A stretch of DNA of 64,000 nucleotides from Synechococcus sp. CBW1002 (GTDB taxonomy: Bacteria; Cyanobacteriota; Cyanobacteriia; PCC-6307; Cyanobiaceae). How positions within the stretch are numbered: position 1 is the stretch's first letter; every line of letters starts with the position of its first letter. The position numbers and the translations under genes are program-made. A model generated the notes under the pieces. It saw only the letters and a list, made by a program, of their open reading frames with translations. It did not search any database and was not told where the DNA came from. This document shows, piece by piece, positions 46,057 through 55,813 of the stretch. The stretch covers positions 2,046,001 through 2,110,000 of the forward strand of contig NZ_CP060398.1 in assembly GCF_015840915.1 (NCBI RefSeq). Reading direction: 5' to 3'.

Positions 46057-47499
46057 GTGAGCGACGCGACCTTCGACTACGACGTGATCGTGATCGGCGC
46101 CGGCTACGGCGGTTTCGATGCGGCCAAACATGCTGCAGACCATGGGCTCAGCGTCGCCATCGTCGAATCCCGCGACATGGGCGGCACCTGCGTGAATCGC
46201 GGCTGTGTGCCCTCCAAAGCCCTGCTGGCCGCCAGCGGCAGGGTGCGCGAGCTGGCCGATGCCGAGCATCTGGCCGGCTTCGGCATCCATGCGGCGCCGG
46301 TGCGCTTCGAGCGCCAGAAAATCGCCGACCACGCCAACCAGCTGGTGGCCACGATCCGCGGCAATCTCACCAAGACCCTGGAGCGGGCCGGCGCCACCAT
46401 CCTGCGGGGCAAGGGCCGCCTCGATGGGGTGCAGCGCGTGGTGGTTCGCGAGAGCGGCAGTGGCCTTGAGCGCCCCTATACCGCCCGCGAGGTGATCCTC
46501 GCCACCGGTTCGGAACCCTTCGTGCCACCTGGCATCGAGACCGACGGCCGCACCGTGTTCACCAGCGACGAAGCGGTGAGCCTGGAGTGGCTGCCCCGCT
46601 GGCTGGCGATCATCGGCAGTGGCTACATCGGACTGGAGTTTGCCGATGTCTACACAGCCCTGGGCTGTGAAGTCACGATGATTGAAGCCCTGGATCGGGT
46701 GATGCCCACCTTCGATCCCGACATCGCCAAGATCGCGGCCCGCAAGCTGATCGACGGCCGCGACATCGATGCTCGATCGGGCCTGCTGGCGCGCAAGGTG
46801 ACAACGGGCTGCCCGGTCATGATTGAACTGGCCGACATGAAGAGCCGCGAGTTGGTCGAAACCCTGGAGGTCGATGCGGTCCTGGTGGCCACCGGCCGGG
46901 TTCCCAGCAGCAAGGACCTCAACCTGGCCTCCGTGGGAGTGGAGACCAACCGCGGCTTCATCCCGGTGGATGACCGGATGCGCGTGCTCGTGCATGGAGA
47001 ACCGGTTCCCCACCTCTGGGCCGTGGGCGATGTGACCGGCAAGATGATGCTCGCCCACACCGCCGCCGCCCAGGGCACCGTGGCCATCGACAACATCCTG
47101 GGCCATGGCCGGGAGATTGATTACCGCTCCATTCCGGCGGCCACCTTCACCCACCCCGAGATCAGTTCGGTGGGTCTGAGCGAAGCCGACGCCAGGGCGC
47201 TGGCGGCCCGTGACGGCTTCGAGCTGGGCATGGTGCGCAGCTATTTCAAGGCCAACTCCAAGGCCCTGGCTGAGCTGGAGAGCGATGGTCTGATGAAGCT
47301 GCTGTTCAACAAGAGCAGTGGCGAAGTGCTCGGCGCCCACATCTACGGCCTGCACGCCGCTGATCTGATCCAGGAGATCGCCAACGCCGTGGCCCGCCGC
47401 CAGAACGTCCAGCAGCTGGCCAGCGAAGTGCACACCCATCCCACCCTCAGCGAGGTGGTCGAGGTGGCCTACAAGCAGGCCGCCATGGCCGTGGGCTGA
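46057..47499 (+). CDS. lpd: Dihydrolipoyl dehydrogenase
   Basis: 480 residues, GTG start 13 bases after the methyltransferase. FAD motif DVIVIGAGYGGFDAAKHAADHG, redox-active disulfide GGTCVNRGCVPSKALL (near residue 45), NAD motif IIGSGYIGLEFADVYTALG, and the C-terminal HTHPTLSEVVEVAYKQA with the His-Glu base pair are present. It reoxidises dihydrolipoamide of pyruvate dehydrogenase and the glycine cleavage system. No truncation is seen. Confidence 0.96.
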   Translation: MSDATFDYDVIVIGAGYGGFDAAKHAADHGLSVAIVESRDMGGTCVNRGCVPSKALLAASGRVRELADAEHLAGFGIHAAPVRFERQKIADHANQLVATIRGNLTKTLERAGATILRGKGRLDGVQRVVVRESGSGLERPYTAREVILATGSEPFVPPGIETDGRTVFTSDEAVSLEWLPRWLAIIGSGYIGLEFADVYTALGCEVTMIEALDRVMPTFDPDIAKIAARKLIDGRDIDARSGLLARKVTTGCPVMIELADMKSRELVETLEVDAVLVATGRVPSSKDLNLASVGVETNRGFIPVDDRMRVLVHGEPVPHLWAVGDVTGKMMLAHTAAAQGTVAIDNILGHGREIDYRSIPAATFTHPEISSVGLSEADARALAARDGFELGMVRSYFKANSKALAELESDGLMKLLFNKSSGEVLGAHIYGLHAADLIQEIANAVARRQNVQQLASEVHTHPTLSEVVEVAYKQAAMAVG

Positions 47500-47556
47500 G
47501 GGGTCACCCCACTGGACCACCCCCGTCTCCTTTTCCTTTCCCCGTTCTGAACCCGC

Positions 47557-48444
47557 ATGGAGATCCGCCGCCGCCCGCCCAATCCCCCCGTGAAGGTGGC
47601 CCACCTCACCTACGGCATTCCCCATCCGGAGGCTGAACCCCGCCACATCCTCGAGAAGATCGTCTGGGAAAAAGACCGGGAGGTGGCGGTCGCGCGTGAG
47701 CGGGTGAGCCTGGAGCAGCTCAAGGCTCAGGTGGTCGACCTGCCGGCCCCGCGGGACTTCGTGGCGGCCCTGCGGGCCAGTTGCCGTAAGCCCGCCGTGA
47801 TCGCCGAGGTGAAGAAGGCCAGCCCCAGCAAGGGTGTGATCCGCGAAGACTTCGACCCCGAAGCCATTGCCGCCGGCTACGCGGCCGGTGGCGCCAGCTG
47901 CCTGTCGGTGCTCACCGACAAGACCTTTTTCCAGGGCGGCTTCGAGGTGCTGGTGCAGGTGCGCCAGGTGGTGGCCCTGCCGCTGCTCTGCAAAGACTTC
48001 ATCCTCAGCCCCTATCAGCTGTACCAGGCCCGTGCGGCCGGCGCCGACGCGGCCCTGCTGATCGCCGCCATCCTCACCGATCAAGACCTGGGCTACCTGC
48101 TCAAGGTGGCCCGCAGTCTGGGGTTGGCGGTGCTGGTGGAAGTGCACGATGCCGCCGAGATGGAGCGGGTGCTGGCCCTCGACGGGGTGACGCTGATCGG
48201 CATCAACAACCGTGATCTGAGCACCTTCCACACCGATCTGGCCACCACCGAGCAGCTGATGCAGCGCCACGGAGCCCAGGTGCGCGCCAAGGGGGCCCTG
48301 CTGGTGAGCGAATCGGGCCTGTTCAACCGCGACGACCTCGACCGGGTGCAGAGCGCCGGCGCCGATGCGGTGCTGGTGGGCGAAGCGCTGATGCGGCAGC
48401 CCGATGTGACCGCTGCTCTGGAGACGCTGATCGAAGGTGCGTAG
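47557..48444 (+). CDS. trpC: Indole-3-glycerol phosphate synthase
   Basis: 295 residues with a TIM barrel. The first 45 residues include the extension common in cyanobacterial TrpC. Then [20 protein letters not shown], the catalytic Lys and phosphate region in [55 protein letters not shown], and [16 protein letters not shown] follow in order. The enzyme makes indole-3-glycerol phosphate in tryptophan synthesis. It lies 57 bases after lpd in the same direction. Confidence 0.96.
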   Translation: MEIRRRPPNPPVKVAHLTYGIPHPEAEPRHILEKIVWEKDREVAVARERVSLEQLKAQVVDLPAPRDFVAALRASCRKPAVIAEVKKASPSKGVIREDFDPEAIAAGYAAGGASCLSVLTDKTFFQGGFEVLVQVRQVVALPLLCKDFILSPYQLYQARAAGADAALLIAAILTDQDLGYLLKVARSLGLAVLVEVHDAAEMERVLALDGVTLIGINNRDLSTFHTDLATTEQLMQRHGAQVRAKGALLVSESGLFNRDDLDRVQSAGADAVLVGEALMRQPDVTAALETLIEGA

Positions 48445-48601
48445 ACGACCGCTAACTGGACGAAAGCCTGAGGCGGGGCACGGCTCAGCAGTGAGCACCC
48501 TGCTCGAACAAGGGGTGACGGGTCGAATAGGGGAGGTACGGGCGAAGAGCTGCCACGAAAAAACTTCTCAAAAAGACTGACCTCAACAAAGCCCCCCACA
48601 G

Positions 48602-48627
48602 AAAAGCCCTCGCCGTAAGGCGAGGGC
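48602..48627 (-). terminator. Rho-independent terminator downstream of rpsD
   Basis: Leftward strand: GCCCTCGCC-TTAC-GGCGAGGGC, a perfect 9-bp stem (48627-48606), followed by TTTT (48605-48602). It lies 43 bases after the rpsD stop. It could also limit read-through from trpC on the other strand. Confidence 0.8.
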
Positions 48628-48669
48628 CTGACGCCATATCGAGCTGCTGAAGGCAGCCGGATGGCGACC

Positions 48670-49278
48670 TCAGACTTTGCGGGAGTAGAACTCAACCACC
48701 AGGAGTTCGTTGATCTCCAGAGCCACCCATTCGCGCTCGATCTTGCCACCCACCTTGACGGTGAGCTTGGCCTTGTCGAACTCAAGATGGGGGGGAATGT
48801 TGGACAGACCCGGGAAGGCAAGGTTGGCTTCAGCCAGGAGCTTGCTCTGCTTGCGTTCACGGATGGCGATCACATCACCGGCCCGGCACTGGTAGCTGGG
48901 GATATCCACGACGCGGCCGTTCACGGTCACGTGGCCATGGTTCACCAGCTGGCGGGCACCAGGCACCGTGGGACCAAAGCCCACGCGGAAACAAAGATTG
49001 TCAAGGCGGTTCTCGAGCAGCTTCAGCAGGTTGGTTCCTGTGGAACCCTCCTGGGCGCGCGCCTTCTTGACGTAGCGCACGAGCTGGCGCTCGGAGATGC
49101 CGTAGTTGAAGCGAAGCTTCTGCTTCTCTTCCAGGCGGATGGCGTATTCGGAGCGCTTGCGACGGGCTTGGCCGTGCTGACCGGGGGGATAAGACCGCTT
49201 GGCGGCCTTACGGGTGAGACCGGGGAGGTCTCCCAAGCGCCGCGTGATCCTCAGACGAGGGCCGCGGTAGCGAGACAT
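48670..49278 (-). CDS. rpsD: 30S ribosomal protein S4
   Basis: 202 residues. [21 protein letters not shown] opens the N-terminal domain. The S4 RNA-binding motif [38 protein letters not shown] occupies about residues 90-130. The ending [20 protein letters not shown] is typical. It is an early 30S assembly protein that binds 16S rRNA. It is monocistronic here, with a hairpin terminator after it, and diverges from yidD. Confidence 0.98.
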   Translation of the reverse strand: MSRYRGPRLRITRRLGDLPGLTRKAAKRSYPPGQHGQARRKRSEYAIRLEEKQKLRFNYGISERQLVRYVKKARAQEGSTGTNLLKLLENRLDNLCFRVGFGPTVPGARQLVNHGHVTVNGRVVDIPSYQCRAGDVIAIRERKQSKLLAEANLAFPGLSNIPPHLEFDKAKLTVKVGGKIEREWVALEINELLVVEFYSRKV

Positions 49279-49371
49279 GAAGGTTGGATCGTGGGACGGA
49301 AATCCCCCAGGACAGGGGGAGCGGCGACCGCGTCATGGAGCAAGCTGGACGCTGTCCTGCAGGCCCTTGTC

Positions 49372-49719
49372 TTGGAGCGCCAACGATCGATCCTATCGGT
49401 TGGCCCTGAAGCCCTTGGTCTGGCCCCGAGCCCGGGGCTGGAGACCCTGCTCCCAACCGGTGATCCGCTGGCTGCCCCCCGCCAGGGTGGTTGGGCAACG
49501 CGCTGGCTGACCCTGCTGCTGCTCGGACTGATCAGCCTCTACCGCCGTTGGATCTCGCCGCTGCTCGGACCCCGTTGCCGCTTCATCCCCAGCTGCAGCG
49601 CCTATGGCCTTGAGGCGATCCGCCGTCATGGACCCTGGCGTGGCAGCTGGCTCACCGCGGGACGGCTGCTGCGTTGCCATCCCTTCACCCCCTGCGGCTG
49701 CGATCCCGTTCCCGACTGA
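49372..49719 (+). CDS. yidD: Membrane protein insertion efficiency factor YidD
   Basis: The conserved YidD core (about 70 residues) is clear: [51 protein letters not shown], with the three invariant Cys and the amphipathic N-terminal helix. No ATG is present in the frame near the core. The TTG at 49372 is a guess, and a GTG near 49291 or another start is possible. YidD helps YidC-dependent insertion. Unusually for bacteria, it is not next to rnpA/yidC, which lie 12 kb away. Confidence 0.85.
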   Translation: MERQRSILSVGPEALGLAPSPGLETLLPTGDPLAAPRQGGWATRWLTLLLLGLISLYRRWISPLLGPRCRFIPSCSAYGLEAIRRHGPWRGSWLTAGRLLRCHPFTPCGCDPVPD

Positions 49720-49747
49720 AGCGCTCCCGACTGCCCCCGCATAAGCC

Positions 49748-50020
49748 ATGGCTGAGCTGATCCTCTACACCCGCCAGGACTGCTGCCTGTGCCAAGGCCT
49801 GGAAGAGCGGTTGCGGGCCCTGCAGCCAGCCCTGCCACTGCAGTGCCTGGATGTGGATGGCGATCCCGCCCTCAAGGCCCGCTACGACCTGACGGTGCCG
49901 GTGCTGGCGATCGAGCAGGACGGCACGCGGCGCGAGTTGCCGCGGGTCTCGCCGCGCCTGGCCGGCCCCCGTCTCCGGACTTGGTTGCAGGAGAACGGAT
50001 TTCCCGGTCCAGGCGTCTAG
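49748..50020 (+). CDS. Glutaredoxin-like (DUF836-type) thiol protein
   Basis: 90 residues. [19 protein letters not shown] opens a thioredoxin-like fold with a CCLC (CxxC) site near residue 13. [24 protein letters not shown] has the cis-Pro of the fold (TVPV). The C-terminal helix ends RTWLQENGF. Small proteins of this type are probably thiol oxidoreductases. It lies 28 bases after yidD and 32 bases before murE, so the three may form an operon. Confidence 0.85.
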   Translation: MAELILYTRQDCCLCQGLEERLRALQPALPLQCLDVDGDPALKARYDLTVPVLAIEQDGTRRELPRVSPRLAGPRLRTWLQENGFPGPGV

Positions 50021-50052
50021 AAAGGCTTCCGTCTCCAGCTCCGGCGCTGCCG

Positions 50053-51567
50053 ATGCATCCGCTGCCTGATCCGCTGCTCCACCCGCTGCTGCTTCGTGCC
50101 GGCCTGGCGGTGCCGCCGGCCTGTGCCAACGCCGAGGTGCTGGGCATCCATTGCGATTCCCGCCGGGTCGAGCCGGGCACTCTTTTCGTGGGACTGCCCG
50201 GTGCCCAGGTGGATGGCGGAACCTTCTGGCCCGAGGCCCTGGCCGCCGGTGCAGTGGCCGCCGTGATCGGCCCGGAAGCCGCAGTCGCCAGGCCACCAGG
50301 CGAAGACGACCCGGTGGTGGTGGTGAGTGATCCCGTCGCCCACTGGGCCGGTCGGCTGGCTGCCGATTTCTGGCAGCAACCCAGCCAGCGCCTGGCCCTG
50401 ATCGGGGTCACCGGCACCAATGGCAAAACCACCACCACCCATCTGATCGAGCATCTGGCCAGCGAGGCCGGTCAGCCGGCGGCCCTGTTCGGCACCCTCG
50501 CGAACCGCTGGCCCGGTCACAGCGTGACGGCGCAGCACACCACGGCGTTCGCCGATGTGCTCCAGGCCCAGCTGGCCCAGGCCGTGGAGGCCGGTGCCCG
50601 GATCGGCGCCATGGAAGTGAGTTCCCATGCCCTCGACCAGGAGCGGGTCAGCGGCTGCCGCTTCGCCGGGGCGGTGTTCACCAACCTCACCCAGGACCAC
50701 CTCGACTACCACGCCTCGATGGAGGCCTACTTCGCGGCCAAGTGTCGGCTGTTCGAAGAGCCGCTGCTGGCCGGCGGCGCCGTGGTGAACGTGGATGATC
50801 CCTGGGGACACCGCCTCGCCCAGCACCTGCGTCAGCAGCGGGGGGATCTCTGCTGGCGCAGCTCCCTCGAGGATCCCACCATGGAACTCACGATCACCGA
50901 TCTGGTGATGGACGCCACCGGTGTGCGCGGCACCCTGGTGACGCCCAGGGGATCAGGAGCCTTCCGCTCGCCATTGGTGGGCCGCTTCAATCTGATGAAT
51001 CTGCTGCAGGCGGTCGGGGTGTTGGTGCAGCAGAACATTCCAGTGCCGCAGCTGCTGGAGGGGCTGGCAAGCTTCCGCGGAGTGCCCGGCCGGATGGAGC
51101 GGGTGAGCCTGGCCGGTGGGCCACCGGCTCCGGCGGTGCTGGTGGACTACGCCCACACCCCCGATGGTCTGGAGAGCGCCCTGCTGGCCTGCCGGCCCTT
51201 CTGTCGCGGCCGTCTGATCTGCGTGTTCGGCTGCGGCGGCGACCGCGACCGCACCAAGCGGCCCCTGATGGGCGCGATCGCGGCTCGCCTGGCCGATCAG
51301 GTGGTGGTGACCTCCGACAACCCCCGCACCGAGAATCCCCAGGCGATCCTTGAGGACGTGCTGGCCGGCATCCCGGTCAGCACGTCCATGGACGTGGAGG
51401 TGGATCGGGCCCGGGCCATCGCTGGCGCCATTGCCCTGGCCGGCCCGCAGGACCTGGTGCTGATCGCGGGCAAGGGCCACGAGGATTACCAGATTCTCGG
51501 CACCACCAAGATCCACTTCGATGACCGTGAAGAAGCCGAGAAGGCGCTGCGGGCCATGGCGTCCTGA
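50053..51567 (+). CDS. murE: UDP-MurNAc-L-Ala-D-Glu:meso-diaminopimelate ligase
   Basis: 504 residues from the ATG at 50053; the longer open frame upstream runs through the glutaredoxin gene and is spurious. ATP motif [15 protein letters not shown] (near residue 118), [36 protein letters not shown] and the substrate-selective [11 protein letters not shown] are in place. The DNPR motif indicates meso-diaminopimelate rather than lysine as the added residue. It works in cytoplasmic peptidoglycan precursor synthesis. Confidence 0.96.
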   Translation: MHPLPDPLLHPLLLRAGLAVPPACANAEVLGIHCDSRRVEPGTLFVGLPGAQVDGGTFWPEALAAGAVAAVIGPEAAVARPPGEDDPVVVVSDPVAHWAGRLAADFWQQPSQRLALIGVTGTNGKTTTTHLIEHLASEAGQPAALFGTLANRWPGHSVTAQHTTAFADVLQAQLAQAVEAGARIGAMEVSSHALDQERVSGCRFAGAVFTNLTQDHLDYHASMEAYFAAKCRLFEEPLLAGGAVVNVDDPWGHRLAQHLRQQRGDLCWRSSLEDPTMELTITDLVMDATGVRGTLVTPRGSGAFRSPLVGRFNLMNLLQAVGVLVQQNIPVPQLLEGLASFRGVPGRMERVSLAGGPPAPAVLVDYAHTPDGLESALLACRPFCRGRLICVFGCGGDRDRTKRPLMGAIAARLADQVVVTSDNPRTENPQAILEDVLAGIPVSTSMDVEVDRARAIAGAIALAGPQDLVLIAGKGHEDYQILGTTKIHFDDREEAEKALRAMAS

Positions 51568-51644
51568 GATCACCTGATCTTTGTGACAGTCCGCAGGTCA
51601 ATGCTGCTGTCGCTCCCTATCTTGCGAACGCGATACCTTCACTG

Positions 51645-52234
51645 ATGGCCCAAGACATTCCCGTGTCGAAGAAGTTTCTGGCGGAACTGATCGGCACCTT
51701 CTGGCTCGTGCTCGGCGGTTGTGGCAGTGCGGTGCTCGCGGCCAATTTCCCCTACGACAACGCTGCCGCCAATCCCCTGGGGCTGGGATTCCTCGGCGTT
51801 TCCCTGGCCTTCGGACTGACGCTGCTGACGATGGCCTATGCCATCGGACACATCTCCGGCTGCCACATCAACCCAGCCGTGAGCTTCGGCCTCTGGGCCG
51901 GCGGTCGCTTCCGCGGCTCTCTGCTGCTGCCCTACATCGCCGCCCAGGTGATCGGTGCGGTGATCGCCGGCGGCCTGATTCTGCTGGTGGCTTCGGGCCG
52001 TGCCGGCTTTGAGCTGGCCGGCAGCAATCCCCTCGCTACCAATGGCTTCGGGGCGCACTCTCCTGGTGGCTATGGCTTTGTTGCCGCCCTGGTGATCGAG
52101 GTGGTGCTCACCTTCATCTTCCTGCTGGTGATCCTCGGCACCACCGACAAGCTCGCCCCCGTGGGCTTCGCGGGTCTGCCGATCGGTCTGTCGCTCACCC
52201 TGATCCACCTGATCAGCATCCCCGTCACCAACAC
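51645..52234 (+). pseudogene. aqpZ: aqpZ aquaporin, 5' fragment (interrupted by an IS3-family element)
   Basis: Residues 1-196 of an AqpZ-type water channel. [20 protein letters not shown] is transmembrane helix 1, [19 protein letters not shown] holds the first NPA motif, and further helices run to [12 protein letters not shown]. At this point an IS begins, so the frame continues 28 codons into IS sequence and stops at 52319. The second NPA motif and the last helix are missing. The matching remainder is found at 53504-53684. A channel without the second NPA half-helix should not conduct. Confidence 0.93.
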
Positions 52235-52249
52235 TGAGGTGGGTGCCTT

Positions 52250-53156
52250 TTATTGGACAGTTCCGGCCCCTGACATCGTTAACCCAGGACGGGTGGAACA
52301 TGGTTCGGCCTCAGTGTAGACCGCGTGGGGAGTTTTGCCTCCAAGGGAACTGTGAGGTCTTACATGGCAATACCGCCACAGGAAGCGGGCCAGGCTGATT
52401 TCAGCGTCCCAGCCATCGCTGTATGCCCGTAGGTAGACCTCCTCGTACTTGACAGTCCTCCACAGCCGTTCAACAAGGATGTTGTCGTAGCACCGCTTTC
52501 TGCCGGACCAGCTGATCTGGATCCGCTCCCCTTTGAGTCTGGCCACAAAGTCAGCGGACGTGAACTGACAGCCTTGATCGGAGTGGAAGATCTCTGGCCT
52601 ACGGCCGCCTCCCAAGGCCATCTCCAGGGCCTCCAGACAGAACTTCGTGTCAAGGCTGTTGGAGAGCCTCCAGCTGAGCACATGCCTGGAATGGAGATCC
52701 ATGATCGCCACCAGATAGAGGAACCCTTTCTGCAGAGGGATGTAGGTGATGTCGGTCGCCCAGACCTGATCCACCGACGTGACCTGCGTGAGGTCCACCA
52801 GGCAGGGGAACCGCACGGACGGATCACCTGGAACCGTCGTCCGGGGCTTCTGGTAGATCGCCCGTAATCCCATGCGCCGCATGAGGTTTCGCACTCGATC
52901 TCGGCTGATCGGGATACCATCTTGGGCCAGATAGTCCACCATCCGGCGGCTGCCGCTGCAGGGATCCTCCAGGTAGAGAGCATCGATCCTGGCCATGATC
53001 CGCAGCGTCGATACACGGACCGGTGTCGGCCGGTAGTACAGCGTGGATCGAGGCAGCCCCAGCAGCGCACACTGCCTGCTGATGCTGAGCTCGGGGTGGT
53101 CGTGATCGACCAGCTTGCGCAGTTCACGGGCATCAGAGCAGTTGAGACTTTTTTTT
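52250..53156 (-). CDS. IS3-family transposase OrfB part (expressed by frameshift with OrfA)
   Basis: The DDE integrase domain shows [28 protein letters not shown] (first Asp), [13 protein letters not shown] (second Asp) and [20 protein letters not shown] (Glu), with the final [11 protein letters not shown]. The region between 53130 and 53040 ([28 protein letters not shown]) is the HTH_21-type segment. There is no good independent start near the frame entry. The A8 slippery run at 53156-53149 is well placed for a -1 shift from OrfA. Intact and probably active. Confidence 0.92.
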
Positions 53157-53420
53157 GAGCCACTCCAGCTCCATCTGCAGCCGTCCGATCTGCTGGAACA
53201 GCTCCGCCTCCTTGGCCTGCCCCTCCTCCTTGTCCTTGGTCTTCTTGCCTCGGGTGAAGAGCTCGCTGGCACCGTCCAGGAGCTGCCGCTTCCACTGGCT
53301 CACCTGGATCGGGTGGATGGCGTGGTCGGCGGCGATCTCCTGGATCGTCTTGCGGCCACTGATCGCCTCCATGGCGACCCTGGCCTTGAACTCGGGGCTG
53401 TGGGTGCGGCGCTTGCTCAT
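53133..53420 (-). CDS. IS3-family transposase OrfA
   Basis: 95 residues. MSKRRTHSPEFKARVAMEAI opens the HTH domain, continuing TIQEIAADHAIHPIQVSQWKRQLL. A leucine zipper follows ([20 protein letters not shown]). This is the standard small OrfA of the IS3 family. The stop lies just after an A8 run where ribosomes can slip into the OrfB frame, to make the fused active transposase. Confidence 0.93.
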   Translation of the reverse strand: MSKRRTHSPEFKARVAMEAISGRKTIQEIAADHAIHPIQVSQWKRQLLDGASELFTRGKKTKDKEEGQAKEAELFQQIGRLQMELEWLKKKSQLL

Positions 53421-53503
53421 CGGTGGGAGCCCCTTTCAGGGGCGGTACCCCGCCTCAGAGGTTAACGATGGGGCCTGTCCAGAAAAGCCAGACCACCTCA
53501 CAC

Positions 53504-53684
53504 CTCGGTCAATCCGGCGCGCAGCACCGGTGTGGCTCTCTGGGTGGGCGGCGAGGCCCTGGGTCAGCTGTGGCTGTTCTGGGTGGCCCCGATCGCCGGT
53601 GCCCTGCTGGCCGGCTGGGTCTACAGCAACCTGCTCACCCACGAGACCGCCGTCGACGGAACGATTCCGTCGGAGCCCATCTGA
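53504..53684 (+). pseudogene. aqpZ: aqpZ aquaporin, 3' fragment
   Basis: After the target duplication CAC the frame reads [20 protein letters not shown], then [24 protein letters not shown]. This is the second NPA motif (NPAR, with the selectivity-filter Arg) and the sixth membrane helix of AqpZ, ending in TGA at 53682-53684. No start codon or promoter is apparent for it. With the 5' fragment it gives a 256-residue protein. Lengths 590 + 181 = 771 nt are divisible by three, supporting exact excision. Confidence 0.94.
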
Positions 53685-53728
53685 GGGTCGCGCCGCGCCA
53701 TCGCGACCTCACCTTCAGGGTTTGGAGG

Positions 53729-55021
53729 TCAGCTCACGCTGGCCTCCCCGGCCAAAATCTCCGCGAGGCAATGGAGCAACAGCTCCACCTCCGCCTCGGT
53801 GGTGGTGATGTGGGTGCAGGCCCGCAGGCAGATCGGATCATCAAGGCTGCGGATCCACACGCCCCTCTGGCCAAGGGCCTTGACCAACGCAGTGGCACGG
53901 GCGGCATCACCGCCGCTGGCCCCGGCCTGGGCCGCATCCAGCTGAAAGCTCACCAGCCCGGCCGGCGGCGGAGCCGTGAGCAGGGGCTGAATTCCTGGCA
54001 ACGTTCCCAACCCATGCCAGAGCTGCCGGCTCAGGTGCTGGATTCGGGCCAGTCGCTGCTCCGCACTGCCCTGGGCCTCCAGCAGCCGCAGGGAGCACGT
54101 CAGCCCGGCCATGAGTGGTGTACAGGAGGTTGCCACTTCGAAGCGGCGGCCGTCGCGGTGAAAGTCGCTGCCGGCCTGGCCTTCGTTGCGGAGGCTGCGC
54201 CAGCCGATCAAGGTGGGGCGAGCCTCTGCCAGCAGTCGTTCCGAGAGCACCACCGCTCCCAGGCCTTCCGGGCCGCAGCACCACTTATGGCCGGTACAGC
54301 CGTAGATATCGGCGGCGGCGGCCCCATTGGCGGCACCAGCATCCGCCAGGGGCAGACTTCCCAGCGACTGGGCCCCATCCACCAGCAGCCAGGGCCGGCG
54401 GGGGTGCGCGGCGAGGCGCTCCGCCACTGCCGCGATCGGCATCACCTGGCCCGTATTCCAGAGCAGGTGCGAGAGCACCACCAGGCGGGTCCGGGGTCGC
54501 AGGCAGCGCTGCAGCTGCTCCAGCACCGCCTGCTCCAGAGCGGCGGCATCACCGGAACAGGCGGTTCTGCGCACCCATTGCACAGGCAGGGTGGCCAGGC
54601 TCAACCCCTGGCGCCGGGCCAGCTCCCGGCAGGCGGCCACCACACCGGGATGTTCACAATCGCCGATCAGCAGCTCATCACCCGGCTCCCAGGGCAACCC
54701 CCACAACGGCAGCACGCAGCCGCTGGTCACGTTTTCGGTGAGGGCCACCCGCTGGGACGACACCCCGAACCAGGAGGCCAGCCGCTGCCGGAGTGAGGTC
54801 GTGACCTGCTCCAGGTAGGGCCACACAGCCCCGCTGAACGGCCCCAGCTCCTGAATGGTGGTCCATGCGGCCGTGATCGCCTCCAGGGAAGCGGAGGGCA
54901 GGGGGCCCTGGCCGCCGTAATTGAAGTAGGTCTTGTTGGCGAGGGCAGGCATCTGCGCTCGCAACGGCATGGGATCGATCACGGCAACGGGGGTGTCGGT
55001 ATGTGGAGCCTGCTTGGCCAT
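53729..55021 (-). CDS. Class V aminotransferase-fold PLP enzyme (cystine lyase C-DES-like)
   Basis: 430 residues from MAKQAPHTD at 55021; the conserved domain starts with NKTYFNYGGQGPLP. PLP-binding features: LLVDGAQSLGSLPLAD (Asp), GCTGHKWCCGPEGLG with the Schiff-base Lys (near residue 235), and ENVTSGCVLPLWGL. The arrangement agrees with cyanobacterial L-cysteine/cystine C-S-lyases of the NifS/CsdB fold. Unlike SufS, the typical Cys-loop RSGxHC is absent (here ATSCTPLMAG). It may feed sulfur to iron-sulfur cluster assembly; activity is inferred. Confidence 0.87.
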   Translation of the reverse strand: MAKQAPHTDTPVAVIDPMPLRAQMPALANKTYFNYGGQGPLPSASLEAITAAWTTIQELGPFSGAVWPYLEQVTTSLRQRLASWFGVSSQRVALTENVTSGCVLPLWGLPWEPGDELLIGDCEHPGVVAACRELARRQGLSLATLPVQWVRRTACSGDAAALEQAVLEQLQRCLRPRTRLVVLSHLLWNTGQVMPIAAVAERLAAHPRRPWLLVDGAQSLGSLPLADAGAANGAAAADIYGCTGHKWCCGPEGLGAVVLSERLLAEARPTLIGWRSLRNEGQAGSDFHRDGRRFEVATSCTPLMAGLTCSLRLLEAQGSAEQRLARIQHLSRQLWHGLGTLPGIQPLLTAPPPAGLVSFQLDAAQAGASGGDAARATALVKALGQRGVWIRSLDDPICLRACTHITTTEAEVELLLHCLAEILAGEASVS

Positions 55022-55106
55022 GAGAGGCCTCTGCCTAACTTGGTGGCAGATGGGGCTGCTGGCCAGACCTCTCGCTTGTTTCAGTACGCCAGACCCTCGG
55101 GCCGTC

Positions 55107-55775
55107 ATGTCGAAGGAAACACCGCAGCTGTTCGGCAAGACCAGATTCCTCGAGGGAAAGATTGATGAATTTCTCGATAAATTATCCGAAGGTGTGATTT
55201 ACTTCGAGTCGGGTTTGCTATTGCTGGTGGAGCGGGGCGTCAACGACGCCTGCGATGAAAAGCTTCAGCAGATGAATGACCTGAAGGCCCGCTGCAACGA
55301 GATCCGCCGATCCGTTGTGGGCACGCTCTACAGCGAAATGTTGATCCCCGATTTCAGAGGGGATGTCTTGAGCCTGTTGAGCGATCTCTACGGCCTGCTG
55401 GACGTGATCGTGGATTGCTACCAGGAGTTCATGATTGAGTATCCAACGGTCGACAAGGGGGCAGTGGAATTCCTTCAAGAGCTCAAGAATCTTCTGGCTG
55501 TAGTCACCAAGAGTGTTCAGGCCGCCATCATGGCGGCACGCGCATTCTTCCGAAATCCATCGGCAGTTCGCGACCACATCTACGAGATTCGTGTTTACGA
55601 ATCTGAAGCCGACCGGTCGGCAATCAGGCTGAAGCGAATGATTTTCTCCTCTAGCCTTTCCCTGGTCCAGAAGCTGCATGTACGCGATGCGGTCGATGCC
55701 ATTGATGGCATTGCCGACCTGGCAGAGGATGTCAGTGATGAACTATCGATTTATGCGATCAAGCGGGCCCTCTAA
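55107..55775 (+). CDS. DUF47 / PhoU-like Pit accessory protein
   Basis: 222 residues from MSKETPQLFG at 55107; the open frame upstream overlaps the divergent aminotransferase gene. The protein is almost wholly helical, with the PhoU-like pattern FLDKLSEGVIYFESGLLLLVERG, CNEIRRSVVGTLYSEMLIPDFRGDVLSLL and a late VRDAVDAIDGIADLAEDVSDEL. DUF47 proteins are encoded beside Pit transporters and are thought to control them. The pit gene follows after 38 bases, matching that pairing. It is less GC-rich than its surroundings. Confidence 0.88.
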   Translation: MSKETPQLFGKTRFLEGKIDEFLDKLSEGVIYFESGLLLLVERGVNDACDEKLQQMNDLKARCNEIRRSVVGTLYSEMLIPDFRGDVLSLLSDLYGLLDVIVDCYQEFMIEYPTVDKGAVEFLQELKNLLAVVTKSVQAAIMAARAFFRNPSAVRDHIYEIRVYESEADRSAIRLKRMIFSSSLSLVQKLHVRDAVDAIDGIADLAEDVSDELSIYAIKRAL

Positions 55776-55813
55776 GGAATGTCTTGCTGGCAGAGTCTCA
55801 TCATCGGTGCGTC

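Larger units (their letters stand above)
52235..53500 (-). mobile_element. IS3-family element (second, unrelated to the one in tRNA-Pro) inserted in aqpZ
   Basis: 1266 bp. The ends are TGAGGTGG...CCACCTCA with extended similarity: left TGAGGTGGGTGCCTTTTATT then GGACAG, right, inward, TGAGGTGGTCTGGCTTTTCT then GGACAG. The direct repeat CAC at 52232-52234 and 53501-53503 is the target duplication. Two frames (OrfA, OrfB) on the leftward strand are linked by a run of eight A at 53156-53149. Removal of the IS and one CAC restores an intact aqpZ frame of 257 codons including stop. Confidence 0.95.

Noticed and set aside
45910-48498. 862-residue leftward open frame
   Set aside because: It lies antisense to lpd and trpC, is His/Gln/Gly-rich, and is a typical high-GC shadow frame.
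52235-53500. Same IS as the one in tRNA-Pro
   Set aside because: End sequences, OrfA sizes (95 versus 169 residues) and OrfB sequences are clearly different, and the first has overlapping frames instead of an A8 slippery site.
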